Shown: positions 35,423 to 44,148, counted from the stretch's first letter. The stretch is DNA of 52,015 nt from Bacteroidales bacterium (GCA_017553545.1 JAFZKT010000034.1:1-52015), one strand, 5' to 3'. The notes: generated from the sequence alone by a model not told the origin. Numbers and translations are program-made.

Positions 35423-37092
35423 TGTGTAAAGACATGAAACGACTTCTCATTCTGTTGGCAGCCCTCGCAGCATTCAGCTACGCGGAAGCCTTTGCGCAGG
35501 ATTACGTTCCCACGCCCGTCACCGTTTCCAGGGAAAAGGTGAGGTATGGCGGCAAGATCTATCTGTCGCACGTAGTACTGGAACGTCAGACCATCTATGG
35601 GATCTGCAAAGCCTACGGCGTAAGCGAGGATGAACTGTATGAAGCCAACCCCACGCTGCGGGAAACCGGGCTGCAGAAAAACGCCATCCTGCTGGTTCCC
35701 TTCCACGAGCAATCTCCCGTCGCCGCGGAGCCCGAATCCCCCGCCACGGAACCCGATGCAGAAGCCGTAGCCGTCCCGGACACACCCGTCCGGCCCGTGA
35801 AGAGTTACATCGAACATACCGTCCGCTGGTATGAGGACATCGATGACATCGCAAAGAAATACGGCGTCACCGTCAAGGATATCATGGATGCAAACGGGCT
35901 CGCCAGCCAAAAACTGAGTACACGCCAGTTGCTGAAGATCCCCGTGTTCTCCACCGAAGATGAACCCGTCCAGGAGTCGCCGCTGGAAAACGTCCCCGAA
36001 AATACGGTGGAAACGCCGGAAGAAATGCAGGAGTTGCCGGATTCTGTACAGACACAGCCGGTCATCGTTCCCCAGGGCTTCGCCAACTTCTCTCTGGTAC
36101 TGCCCCTCAAGGCCGGCGAACGCAACATGGACTTTTACTCCGGCGCGCTGCTGGCGCTCCGGGACCTGGAAGAGGAAGGCGTTACGGCCCAGGTCCATGT
36201 GTACGATCTGAATGCCGGCATCCCGCCCATCGACGAACTGGTCAAGGACGACTTCGTGCTGGGACCCGTGGCCTCCAGAGACCTGGAAGCCATCCTGCAG
36301 CGGGTAGATGGACGCGTTCCCATCATTTCCCCGCTGGATCCCAAGGCATCGGCCCTCAGCGCCAACTATTCTCCCTTCGTACAGGCGCCGTCGGCCGTCG
36401 ACTACCAGTACGCAGACCTCGCCGCCTGGCTGAAGGAAGACCTGCAGGAAGATGAAAGGGTGATTCTGGTTACGGAGAAAGGCGCCAGCAATATCAACGC
36501 CTCCATCGCCATTCGCAGCGCGATGGCCAAGGAAGGGCTGTCCTATGAGATCCTGAACTACGCCATCGTGGAGCGGAGCGTGGCCAATTCCATGATGAGC
36601 CTTTTCGCGCCGAAAGGAAAAACCACCCGCGTAGTGGTGGCATCCGAAAGCGAGGCATTCGTGGCCGATGCAGTGAGAAAACTCGCCGTAGCCAAGGGTA
36701 AAGGCTACGAGGTGGTCATGTACGCTCCTTCGAAAGTCCGTTCCTTCGACACCATCGACGGCGCATCCTACCACAGCCTGTCCCTCCATGTGAGCGCGAC
36801 ATATTTCATTGATTACGACAATCCCGGCGTGGCGCGTTTCGTCCGCACATACCGTGCGCTCTTCCGCACGGAGCCCACGCCTTTCGCCTTCCAGGGCTAC
36901 GACACTGTCCGTTACTTCGTTTCCCAGGTGCTGCGTTGCGGCAAGGCCTGGACCTCCTTCCCCGACGAGAAGGAGAGCACCGGCCTGCAGGCGGATTTCC
37001 TCCTGGTGAAAGACGAAAACGGCAACCTGCACAATGAAGCCGTGCGCCGCATCATCTTCGAAAAAGACTATACCACCACCCTGCAGCGCTAA
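35422..37092 (+). CDS. LysM and periplasmic-binding-fold protein
   Basis: A 556-residue secreted protein; the signal peptide starts at MKRLLILLAALAAFSYAEAF. Two LysM-like domains follow, about 45-95 (ERQTIYGICKAYGVSEDELY) and 130-180 (RWYEDIDDIAKKYGVTVKDI). An acidic Pro/Glu linker then leads to a type I periplasmic-binding-protein fold from about 213 to the end (FSLVLPLKAGERNMDFYSGA). The layout suggests a peptidoglycan-attached sensor or scaffold, perhaps LpoA-like, rather than a transport receptor; no ABC genes are nearby. The ATG at 35422 overlaps the preceding stop; ATG 35434 gives a more usual signal peptide. Confidence 0.82.
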   Translation: MCKDMKRLLILLAALAAFSYAEAFAQDYVPTPVTVSREKVRYGGKIYLSHVVLERQTIYGICKAYGVSEDELYEANPTLRETGLQKNAILLVPFHEQSPVAAEPESPATEPDAEAVAVPDTPVRPVKSYIEHTVRWYEDIDDIAKKYGVTVKDIMDANGLASQKLSTRQLLKIPVFSTEDEPVQESPLENVPENTVETPEEMQELPDSVQTQPVIVPQGFANFSLVLPLKAGERNMDFYSGALLALRDLEEEGVTAQVHVYDLNAGIPPIDELVKDDFVLGPVASRDLEAILQRVDGRVPIISPLDPKASALSANYSPFVQAPSAVDYQYADLAAWLKEDLQEDERVILVTEKGASNINASIAIRSAMAKEGLSYEILNYAIVERSVANSMMSLFAPKGKTTRVVVASESEAFVADAVRKLAVAKGKGYEVVMYAPSKVRSFDTIDGASYHSLSLHVSATYFIDYDNPGVARFVRTYRALFRTEPTPFAFQGYDTVRYFVSQVLRCGKAWTSFPDEKESTGLQADFLLVKDENGNLHNEAVRRIIFEKDYTTTLQR

Positions 37093-37093
37093 G

Positions 37094-38023
37094 ATGGAAA
37101 ACGTCAAGACACTCATCCTGGGCGGTGGCCCCGCCGGTTTTACCGCCGCCATATACGCAGCCCGCGCAGGCCGCGGACCCGTGCTCTATGAAGGGACGCT
37201 GCCCGGCGGACAACTCACCACCACCACCCTCGTGGAGAATTTCCCGGGATTTCCGGGCGGAGTGGACGCCAACACGCTGATGGATTCCATGCGGAAACAG
37301 GCCGCCTCCTTCGGGGCCGATATCCGCCAGGGAACGGCAACCGCCGTGAATCTGGACGAAAGGCCTTTCCTGGTTACCATTGACGGATCCGTGGAGATTG
37401 CAGCCGAAACCCTGATTATCGCCACCGGAGCACAGGCCAAGTACCTGGGCCTGCCCTCGGAGCAGAAGTACATTGGCGCCGGCGTAAGCGCCTGTGCCAC
37501 CTGCGACGGCTTTTTCTATCGCAAAAGGACCGTTGCCGTAGTGGGCGGCGGAGACACCGCCTGTGAAGAGGCGCTGTACCTGGCCGGCCTCGCGAAAAAG
37601 GTCTATATGATTGTACGGAGGGATGTGTTCCGGGCATCGGCCGCCATGCAGAAGAAGGTGTTTGACACCCCCAATATTGAAATCCTCTGGAACTGCAACA
37701 CGCAGGAAGTGCTGGGAGACGCCATGGGCGTTACCGGCGCCCGCCTTCTCCGCAAGGACGGCACCGTCTTCGACATCGCCATCGACGGTTTTTTCCTGGG
37801 CATCGGGCACAGTCCGGCATCGGCCCTCTTCGCCCCCTGGGTGAAAGTGGACGAAAACGGCTACATCCTCACCGAACCCGGCAGCGCCCGCACCAGCGTG
37901 CCCGGCGTCTTCGCGGCCGGAGACGTGCAGGATTCCCGCTACCAGCAGGCCGTCACCGCCGCCGCATCGGGCTGCATGGCCGCCCGCGACGCCGACAAAT
38001 TCCTCCGGGACCTTGACCAATAA
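37094..38023 (+). CDS. trxB: Thioredoxin reductase
   Basis: An FAD/NADPH flavoprotein that reduces thioredoxin. The 309-residue protein has the FAD-binding GGGPAGFTAAIYAARAG near the N-terminus and the redox-active CATC in SACATCDGFFY around residue 135. NADPH-binding GGGDTACEEALYLAG and the closing GVFAAGDVQDSRYQQAVTAA follow. The start MENVKTLILGGG is at 37094, 1 nt after the LysM gene stop; the longer frame upstream overlaps that gene. Length and motifs are normal. Confidence 0.96.
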   Translation: MENVKTLILGGGPAGFTAAIYAARAGRGPVLYEGTLPGGQLTTTTLVENFPGFPGGVDANTLMDSMRKQAASFGADIRQGTATAVNLDERPFLVTIDGSVEIAAETLIIATGAQAKYLGLPSEQKYIGAGVSACATCDGFFYRKRTVAVVGGGDTACEEALYLAGLAKKVYMIVRRDVFRASAAMQKKVFDTPNIEILWNCNTQEVLGDAMGVTGARLLRKDGTVFDIAIDGFFLGIGHSPASALFAPWVKVDENGYILTEPGSARTSVPGVFAAGDVQDSRYQQAVTAAASGCMAARDADKFLRDLDQ

Positions 38024-38029
38024 GCATCT

Positions 38030-38824
38030 ATGAAAAAATACATCTATACCGCCCTTGTCCTGCTGACCGCCGTCGCCTGCAAAAGCCAGTACGAAGCGCT
38101 CCTGATCTCCAACGACGTGGACGCCAAGTACGAAGCAGCGATGGACTACTTCCAGAAGAAGAAGTACCAGAAATCGGCCCAGCTGTTCGAGTCCATGGCC
38201 GTCCTGACCAGCGGCACCGCCCGCGACGACACGGTACAGTATTACTGGGGCCTTTCCAACTACCGCTACAAGGATTACTATACGGCCGAATCCAACTTCG
38301 CCCGTTTTGTGGAGAACTTCCCGCGCAGCCCCTTTGCCGCGGATGCCCAGTTCTACCGCCTGGACTGCCTGTACCGCGCGACGTACCGCTGGGAACTGGA
38401 CCAAACGCCCACCCGTTCCTGCATTGCGGCCATCAACCAGTACCTGCGGGAGTATCCGGATGACCTTCCGCATCAGCAGGCCTGCCGGAAAATGCTGGAA
38501 GACCTGCAGGACCGCCTGGACCGGAAGGATTTTGAGGCGGGGAAACAGTATTATACGATGGAGGACTATCCTGCCGCCCGCGTAAAGCTGAAGAACGTCC
38601 TGAAGACCAACGCGGACAATCACTACCGCGAAGACGTGCTGTACTACACCGCCATGTCCTCTTATCATTACGCGCGCCTGAGCGTGAAGGATAAGATGAA
38701 GGAGCGCTATCTCACCTTCGTGGACGACTACCTGAACTTCGTGGGCGAGTATCCGGAATCCAAGTACAAGAGAGAACTGGACGGCCATTACAAGTTCGTG
38801 CAGGAGTATTTGAAAAAAAATTGA
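38030..38824 (+). CDS. bamD: Outer-membrane assembly lipoprotein BamD
   Basis: A 264-residue lipoprotein of the BAM complex that works with BamA (28281-30878). Lipobox AVAC, Cys at residue 17. TPR-like helices cover the body: AMDYFQKKKYQKSAQLFESM, then YYWGLSNYRYKDYYTAESNF and NFPRSPFAADAQFYRLDC, as in BamD/YfiO. Length is typical. It lies 6 nt after trxB and 51 nt before rpoZ; that gap may hold a promoter, but no clear TAnnTTTG is seen. Confidence 0.92.
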   Translation: MKKYIYTALVLLTAVACKSQYEALLISNDVDAKYEAAMDYFQKKKYQKSAQLFESMAVLTSGTARDDTVQYYWGLSNYRYKDYYTAESNFARFVENFPRSPFAADAQFYRLDCLYRATYRWELDQTPTRSCIAAINQYLREYPDDLPHQQACRKMLEDLQDRLDRKDFEAGKQYYTMEDYPAARVKLKNVLKTNADNHYREDVLYYTAMSSYHYARLSVKDKMKERYLTFVDDYLNFVGEYPESKYKRELDGHYKFVQEYLKKN

Positions 38825-38875
38825 AACTAAGCTGAAACTGCGTCTGTAAACTATATAGATACAGTATTATAGAAA

Positions 38876-39217
38876 ATGGAAAACAAGAAAAAAATTCCCG
38901 TAAACACCATTACGCGCGACATCAAGAACCTGGCCGCCCCCACCGGTAATATCTACGAATCCGTAGTGATCCTCTACAAGCGGGCCAACCAGATTGCCAT
39001 GGCGGAAAAGAAGGAACTCATGAAGAAACTGGACGAGTTCCGCGGAGACCGCGACACCATGGAAGAAGTCTTCGAAAACAAGGAGCAGATTGAAATCTCC
39101 AAATACTATGAGCGCCAGCCCAAACCGGACCTGGTAGCCATTTCCGAATTCGAAGCCGGCGAACTTTTCTACCGCAAGGCCCAGAACGAAAACCCCATCG
39201 ACATCAACGGGGAGTAG
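38876..39217 (+). CDS. rpoZ: RNA polymerase omega subunit, Bacteroidota RpoZ/Rpb6-like
   Basis: A 113-residue small protein. The segment ITRDIKNLAAPTGNIYESVV followed by ILYKRANQIA matches the omega/Rpb6 core, which binds and helps fold the beta' subunit of RNA polymerase. The rest is charged and lineage-specific. In relatives it lies between bamD and recN, often with coaBC in between; coaBC is absent here. It starts 51 nt after bamD and ends 3 nt before recN. Confidence 0.83.
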   Translation: MENKKKIPVNTITRDIKNLAAPTGNIYESVVILYKRANQIAMAEKKELMKKLDEFRGDRDTMEEVFENKEQIEISKYYERQPKPDLVAISEFEAGELFYRKAQNENPIDINGE

Positions 39218-39220
39218 GCT

Positions 39221-40870
39221 ATGCTGTACAGCCTCTCCGTTTCCAATTACATTCTGATAGGCTCTCTGGAAAGCTCATTTCCGGAGGGCCTCAGCATTAT
39301 AAGCGGAGAGACCGGAGCCGGCAAGTCCATCCTGCTGGGGGCGCTGTCCCTGGTGTTGGGCGGAAAGGCCGATGCCGCCACGATGGTGGGCCCCGCCGGT
39401 GACAACTGCGTGGTGGAAGCCGAATTCGGCGTGGATGACGCCGTTCGCGCCATCCTGGAGGCCGAAGACATCCCTTATGAAAACAACCGCCTGCTGCTGC
39501 GCCGCACCGTTTCGCGCAGCGGACGTTCGCGCAGCTTTGCCGGCGACGAGCCGGTGAGCGTGGGCGTGCTGCAGGAGTTGGCCGCCTGCCTGGTGGACAT
39601 CCATTCGCAGCACCAGACGCTGCGGCTGCAGGACGAGCGTTTCCGCATGGAGGCGCTGGACCTGCGGGCGGGTTGTTCGGGGTTACGTCTTGACTGTTCC
39701 GCCGCCTGGTCTGATGTTTTGAAAATCCGCCGTCATCTTACTGAACTACAGGAGCGATTGGCTTCGGCCCGTGACCAGCAGGACTATAACCGGAGCCGAT
39801 GGGAACGCCTGGACAAGGCCGGACTCAAGGCCGGCGAACTGGAAGAACTGGAAGCGCAGCAGAAACAGCTCGCGCACGCGGAAGAGATAAAGGAGACGCT
39901 GGGAGCGGCCCTGGGCCTGCTTTCCCCGTCCGCGGAAGAGGTTCCCTCCCCCGGGCAGCAACTGCGCGAAAGCGCCCGTCTGCTGGAGAAGGCCGGCGCC
40001 TATGTTCCCGGTATGCAGGAACTCGCCGACCGACTGGCATCGGCCCGGCTGGAAGTGGAAGATATCGCGGAATCGGTGTCATCGGCCTTTGACGCGGTGG
40101 AAGTCTCCCCCGGAAAGTTGGAGGAGGTGGATCAGCGGCTGGGGCTTCTGTACGAGCTTTTCCGCAAATACGGTGTGACTTCCGTGGAAGAGCTCATCGC
40201 CGAAAGGGACCGCCTGGCGGGTCTGGTATTGGACGCCGGCAGTTTGGAAGAGGCCGTTTCCGCGGCAGAAAAAGCTTTGAAGGCGGCTGAGGCGCGGCAT
40301 CTGGCCCTGTGCGATGAGCTGCATTCCGCGCGGCTCTCCGGTGCCGGCGCGTTTGCAGAAGCGGTTACCGCCACCCTGCATCGGCTGGACCTTCCCGGCG
40401 CCCGCTTCGAAGTTGCCCTGGAAGATATCGCCCCCGGCGAAAACGGGCGGGACCGCGTGCTGTTCCGCTTCGGCCCCTCTTCACAGGCAGTGGCCGATGT
40501 TTCCAAGGCCGCTTCCGGCGGCGAACTGTCCCGCATCATGCTGGCCGTCAAGGCTGAAATGGCCCGTTTCACCCATATGCCCACGCTGATCTTCGATGAG
40601 ATAGACTCCGGCGTCTCTGGCGGTACGGCCGACAAAATGGGCTCGCTGGTGTGCGAGATGGGCCGCGCCATGCAGGTTTTCGCCATAACGCACCTGCCGC
40701 AGGTGGCGGCGAAGGGCGATGCCCACTTCCTGGTGTCAAAATCGGCCGGAATCACTTCCATGCGGTTGCTGGACGCCTCCGGGCGCGTGCAGGAGATTGC
40801 CCGCATGCTCTCCGGTGCCACCATTACCCCCGAGGCTGTGGCCAACGCCCGCGCCCTTTTAAACGCATAA
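39221..40870 (+). CDS. recN: DNA repair protein RecN
   Basis: An SMC-like ATPase acting in double-strand-break repair. The 549-residue protein has Walker A GETGAGKS at residues 29-36, a central coiled-coil region with a Gln/Glu/Leu-rich hinge, the ABC signature ASGGELSRIMLAVK and Walker B LIFDEIDSGVSG near the C-terminus. All parts are in the expected order and the length is standard. It starts 3 nt after rpoZ and is followed at 3 nt by a Fur-family regulator. Confidence 0.96.
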   Translation: MLYSLSVSNYILIGSLESSFPEGLSIISGETGAGKSILLGALSLVLGGKADAATMVGPAGDNCVVEAEFGVDDAVRAILEAEDIPYENNRLLLRRTVSRSGRSRSFAGDEPVSVGVLQELAACLVDIHSQHQTLRLQDERFRMEALDLRAGCSGLRLDCSAAWSDVLKIRRHLTELQERLASARDQQDYNRSRWERLDKAGLKAGELEELEAQQKQLAHAEEIKETLGAALGLLSPSAEEVPSPGQQLRESARLLEKAGAYVPGMQELADRLASARLEVEDIAESVSSAFDAVEVSPGKLEEVDQRLGLLYELFRKYGVTSVEELIAERDRLAGLVLDAGSLEEAVSAAEKALKAAEARHLALCDELHSARLSGAGAFAEAVTATLHRLDLPGARFEVALEDIAPGENGRDRVLFRFGPSSQAVADVSKAASGGELSRIMLAVKAEMARFTHMPTLIFDEIDSGVSGGTADKMGSLVCEMGRAMQVFAITHLPQVAAKGDAHFLVSKSAGITSMRLLDASGRVQEIARMLSGATITPEAVANARALLNA

Positions 40871-40873
40871 GCT

Positions 40874-41326
40874 ATGGCACGGCCCCGTCAACCCATCCCC
40901 ACCCTGGACGAGTTCCGCACCCAGCTCCGTCGGCACGATCTCCGCGCTACGAAGCAGCGCCTGGCGGTGCATGCGGTGATGATGGAGCTGGTGCATGCAT
41001 CGGCCGAAGACGTACACGGCGCCCTGGAGCTCCGGGAGACGCCCGTTCCCCTCACCTCCGTCTACAACATCCTCACCCAGCTCTCCGACAAACGCATCTA
41101 CAGCCGCCGCCTGTCCGGCGACAACCGGATGTACTTCGACATAGATTCCCGTCCGCACATCCATCTGTACGACCGGGAAAACCATATCTGGCGCAATGTG
41201 GAGGACGAGGAACTGGCCACCCTGGTGACGTCCCGGCTGAAGCGCCGCAAATTCAAAGGATATACTGTGGAAGGCATTGACATCCAGCTCGTTGCCAAAC
41301 CCACCCGAAAAAACAAGAAGATATGA
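40874..41326 (+). CDS. Fur-family regulator lacking cysteines
   Basis: A 150-residue protein with the Fur winged-helix domain: LRATKQRLAVHAVM, HASAEDVHGAL and the recognition helix TSVYNILTQLSDKRI. The dimerisation half starts RPHIHLYDRENHIW, where ordinary Fur proteins read roughly HHHLxCxxCG. There is no cysteine anywhere, so the structural Cys4 zinc site is missing, while His/Asp/Glu ligands for a regulatory metal remain possible. The target and metal are unknown. It lies between recN and a NigD-like lipoprotein with 3-nt and -4-nt junctions. Confidence 0.85.
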   Translation: MARPRQPIPTLDEFRTQLRRHDLRATKQRLAVHAVMMELVHASAEDVHGALELRETPVPLTSVYNILTQLSDKRIYSRRLSGDNRMYFDIDSRPHIHLYDRENHIWRNVEDEELATLVTSRLKRRKFKGYTVEGIDIQLVAKPTRKNKKI

Positions 41327-41979
41327 GAAAGTTGTCTTTCCTGCTGCTTTGCCTTGCAGCCGTCTGTTCCTGCAACCTGAAGGGATCCTATTACGTGGAG
41401 AACTGTCAGGATTTCGTCACGCGGGATGAAGGCAGCCTGATTAACGACTATGGAGTAATCTATAATGTGTCGGATGTGGCTTCCGACAAAGTGGTCGTTC
41501 CCGCAGTGGACGGTCTTCGTTACTTCCTGTCATTCGACATCCTGAACTCGAATTATGACATCCGCCTGAAGAATACGATCGAAGTCTCCACCCTGCAGGC
41601 CCTGCCGGCAACGGATCCCGCCCCTACGGCCCACGACCCCGTGAGCATCGTACTCTACAACATCAGCCCCACCTGGCTGAACCTGGGCATCCGCTATTAT
41701 AAGGGGAAGGAAAGCACTTACCTCCACGGCTTCTCCGCGCAGTATGTCCACGAACCCGCCACGGACGAGATTACCATTACGCTCTACCACAACGGGAACG
41801 ACGAGAACCCTGCATCGGCCGATGCGGAAACCCTGGAGCAGGTGACGCAGCTACTCAGCATCCCCCTCACCGGCTACGGCTGGACGCCCGCTGGTGTCAA
41901 CATCACCTGCCACGTCCTGCAGAAGAAGTCCGACGGCACCTACGAAGTGGTGCAGACGACGTATACGTCAAATAACTGA
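41323..41979 (+). CDS. NigD-like lipoprotein
   Basis: A 218-residue lipoprotein with lipobox VCSC, Cys at residue 17. The beta-rich body resembles NigD-like proteins, small secreted Bacteroidota proteins with an N-terminal OB-fold-like part (about residues 30-90) and a C-terminal beta-sandwich; this assignment is from pattern memory and is moderate. Function unknown. It overlaps the Fur-family gene by 4 nt (ATGA), so it is likely co-regulated or is a target of it. A convergent hairpin terminator follows at 42058-42091. Confidence 0.65.
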   Translation: MRKLSFLLLCLAAVCSCNLKGSYYVENCQDFVTRDEGSLINDYGVIYNVSDVASDKVVVPAVDGLRYFLSFDILNSNYDIRLKNTIEVSTLQALPATDPAPTAHDPVSIVLYNISPTWLNLGIRYYKGKESTYLHGFSAQYVHEPATDEITITLYHNGNDENPASADAETLEQVTQLLSIPLTGYGWTPAGVNITCHVLQKKSDGTYEVVQTTYTSNN

Positions 41980-42057
41980 TTGCGTTCGGACGGCCCGGGG
42001 GGGGTGTACGGTCTGCAGGGGCTGGAGCGTATATGACTGATACTCAGCGAGATGCTG

Positions 42058-42091
42058 AAAATAGGGTGCACCTGGCGGTGCACCCTATTTT
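42058..42091. terminator. Convergent-junction hairpin (site 3)
   Basis: AAAATAGGGTGCACC and its perfect complement form a 15-bp stem with loop TGGC. An outer 7-bp inverted pair TCAGCGA/TCGCTGA (42044-42050 and 42099-42105) encloses it. It separates the NigD-like gene (plus) from tRNA-His (minus). Copies at 6789, 27589 and 44149 share stem and flanks. Confidence 0.82.
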
Positions 42092-42133
42092 GTGGAATTC
42101 GCTGATTTATAGCGAGTTGCGTATCACGCTACG

Positions 42134-42158
42134 AAAACAGCCCTCTCGAGGAGGGCTG
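42134..42158 (-). terminator. Terminator of tRNA-His
   Basis: CAGCCCTC / GAGGGCTG form an 8-bp stem with a 5-nt loop. On the minus strand it is followed by TTTT, directly downstream of tRNA-His. Confidence 0.65.
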
Positions 42159-42164
42159 CTTTAG

Positions 42165-42238
42165 GGTGGATGATGGGGCTCGAACCCACGACACTCGGAA
42201 CCACAATCCGATGCTCTACCAGCTGAACTACATCCACC
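42165..42238 (-). tRNA. tRNA-His (GTG)
   Basis: Minus-strand cloverleaf with the extra 5' G (G-1) opposite C73, as expected of tRNA-His. The anticodon stem TCGGA/TCCGA encloses TTGTGGT with anticodon GTG (plus 42202-42204). The T arm contains GGGTTCGAGCCCC. The 3' CCA is not encoded. Confidence 0.95.
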
Positions 42239-42292
42239 GTGTTTGGGACTGCAAATGTAAGGATATTTTCCGGTTTTGCAAAATATATTTCG

Positions 42293-42300
42293 TACCTTTG
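42293..42300 (+). promoter_or_regulatory. -7 element of the carboxyltransferase gene
   Basis: TACCTTTG fits TAnnTTTG and ends 7 nt before ATG 42308, implying a near-leaderless mRNA. A TTTG at 42275-42278 is only 14 nt away, shorter than consensus. Confidence 0.55.
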
Positions 42301-42307
42301 TATTGCT

Positions 42308-44092
42308 ATGGCAAAACGTGAAATCAAGTTTTCCCTGGTGTACAGGGATATGTGGCAGAGCTCCGGGAAATATGTCCCGCGCGTGGACCAGCTGGTGGAA
42401 GTGGCTCCGGCCATCATCGATGTAGGCTGCTTCGACAGGGTAGAAACCAACGGCGGCGCCTTCGAGCAGGTGAATCTCCTTTTCGGCGAAAATCCCAACA
42501 AGGCCGTGCGGGCCTGGACAGCTCCGCTGCGCAAGGCCGGCATCGAAACGCATATGCTGGAGCGCGGCCTGAACGCCCTCCGGATGAACCCCGTCCCGCT
42601 GGACGTGCGTGAACTGATGTTCAAGGTCAAGAAAGCCCAGGGCACGGACATCGCCCGCAGCTTCTGCGGCCTCAACGACCACCGCAACCTCAAGGGTTCT
42701 GTCATCGGCGCGAAAAAAGCCGGAATGATTTCACAGGTGGCGCTTTCCATCACCCACTCCCCCGTGCACACGGTAGCCTATTACATGGGCGTCGTGGACA
42801 AAGTGGTGGAGTACGGGGCCGATGAAATCTGCCTCAAGGACATGGCTGGCATCGGCCGTCCCAGCGTGCTGGGAGAACTGGTGGCCGATATAAAGAAGAA
42901 GTATCCGCACATCAAGGTGCAGTACCACGGGCACACGGGACCGGGCTTTTCGGCAGCCTCCATGCTGGAAGTGGCCCGCGCCGGCGCGGATTATCTGGAT
43001 GTAGCCGTCGAACCCCTCTCCTGGGGCAAGGTGCATCCGGACGTCATCACCGTCCGCGAAATGCTGAAGGCCGACGGTTTCCTGGTGAAGGACCTCAACA
43101 TGGACGCCTACATGGAGGTGCGCCGCCTCACCCAGAAGTTTATCGACGACTTCCTGGGCTACTGGATCAATCCGTCCAATTCCCGGATGACCTCCCTGCT
43201 GGTGGGCTGCGGCCTGCCCGGTGGCATGATGGGATCCATGATGGCGGATCTGAAAGGCTTCCAGGGCGCCATCAACGCCACCCAGCGCGCCCACGGCCGT
43301 CCGGAGATGTCGCTTGACACCTTGATGGTGAAGCTCTTCGAGGAAGTGGAATACGTGTGGCCCCGCCTGGGCTATCCGCCCCTCGTGACGCCCTTTAGCC
43401 AGTATGTAAAGAACACGGCGCTGATGAACCTGTTCAACATGCTGCAGGACAAGCCGCGCTGGAGCACCATCGACAAAGACACATGGGGCATGATCCTGGG
43501 CCACATGGGGACCCTGCCCGGTCCGCTGGCGCCGGAAATTGTGGCGTTGGCTAAAGAAAAGGGCCTGGAGTTCACCACCGGCAATCCGCAGGACAATTAT
43601 CCGGACGAACTTCCGAAGTTCCGCGCCATGATGAAGGAAGAGGGCTGGGACTGCGGAGAGGACGACGAAGAACTCTTCGAACTGGCCATGCACGAAAGGC
43701 AGTACCGGGACTACAAGAGCGGCGTCGCCAAAGAACGTTTCAACAAGGAACTGGAAGAGTTCCGGGCCAAAGCCGGCGCTCCCATCGTGGTTACACGCCC
43801 CGTGGTGGAAATGCCCAAGTTCTCCGTGGAAGAATACGTTGCCAAATATCCCAAAGCCACGCCCGTGCAGTGCCCCGTCAAGGGCCAGCTGCTCTGGGAA
43901 CTGGATGTGGATGACGCCTCAAAGGCCCCCATCGTGGGCCGCGCCGTCAAGGCCGGTGAAGTCATCGGCCATGTCCAAACCTTCTACGGCATGGAAGACA
44001 TTGTCTCCGCCGTATCCGGCCGCGTTGTTGCCGTTCTAGCCAAGCAAGGCTCCCAGGTTGCGAAGGGCGAAATTGTGGCGTTTGTGCAATAA
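42308..44092 (+). CDS. Pyruvate carboxylase subunit B / oxaloacetate decarboxylase alpha-like protein, biotin lysine absent
   Basis: A 594-residue protein. Residues 1 to about 300 form the HMGL-like TIM-barrel carboxyltransferase domain (MAKREIKFSLVYRDMWQSSG, ADEICLKDMAGIG, QYHGHTGPGFSAASMLEVA), followed by the conserved carboxylase region (NSRMTSLLVGCGLPGGMMGS). Such subunits move CO2 between biotin and pyruvate/oxaloacetate. The C-terminal biotinyl-like fold is present (from about 530), but where AMKM should lie it reads TFYGME: the biotin lysine, normally about 34 residues from the end, is Gly561. The metal-site Lys in ICLKDMAG is kept. It may work with a separate biotin carrier or have changed function. 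The start at 42308 follows a -7 box. Confidence 0.85.
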   Translation: MAKREIKFSLVYRDMWQSSGKYVPRVDQLVEVAPAIIDVGCFDRVETNGGAFEQVNLLFGENPNKAVRAWTAPLRKAGIETHMLERGLNALRMNPVPLDVRELMFKVKKAQGTDIARSFCGLNDHRNLKGSVIGAKKAGMISQVALSITHSPVHTVAYYMGVVDKVVEYGADEICLKDMAGIGRPSVLGELVADIKKKYPHIKVQYHGHTGPGFSAASMLEVARAGADYLDVAVEPLSWGKVHPDVITVREMLKADGFLVKDLNMDAYMEVRRLTQKFIDDFLGYWINPSNSRMTSLLVGCGLPGGMMGSMMADLKGFQGAINATQRAHGRPEMSLDTLMVKLFEEVEYVWPRLGYPPLVTPFSQYVKNTALMNLFNMLQDKPRWSTIDKDTWGMILGHMGTLPGPLAPEIVALAKEKGLEFTTGNPQDNYPDELPKFRAMMKEEGWDCGEDDEELFELAMHERQYRDYKSGVAKERFNKELEEFRAKAGAPIVVTRPVVEMPKFSVEEYVAKYPKATPVQCPVKGQLLWELDVDDASKAPIVGRAVKAGEVIGHVQTFYGMEDIVSAVSGRVVAVLAKQGSQVAKGEIVAFVQ

Positions 44093-44148
44093 ATCCACCT
44101 AACCGGTAGCCCCTGACACACAACTCGCTATCAATCAGATTAATACGC

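Noticed and set aside
35137..38788. Long minus-strand frames opposite the LysM protein, trxB and bamD
   Set aside because: Same GC-driven shadow effect; trxB and bamD motifs fix the real strand.
32491..41998. 14-bp word TTCGGACGGCCCGG shared by the gaps near 32494 and 41985
   Set aside because: A single shared 14-mer is expected by chance in a window this size and no longer homology surrounds it.
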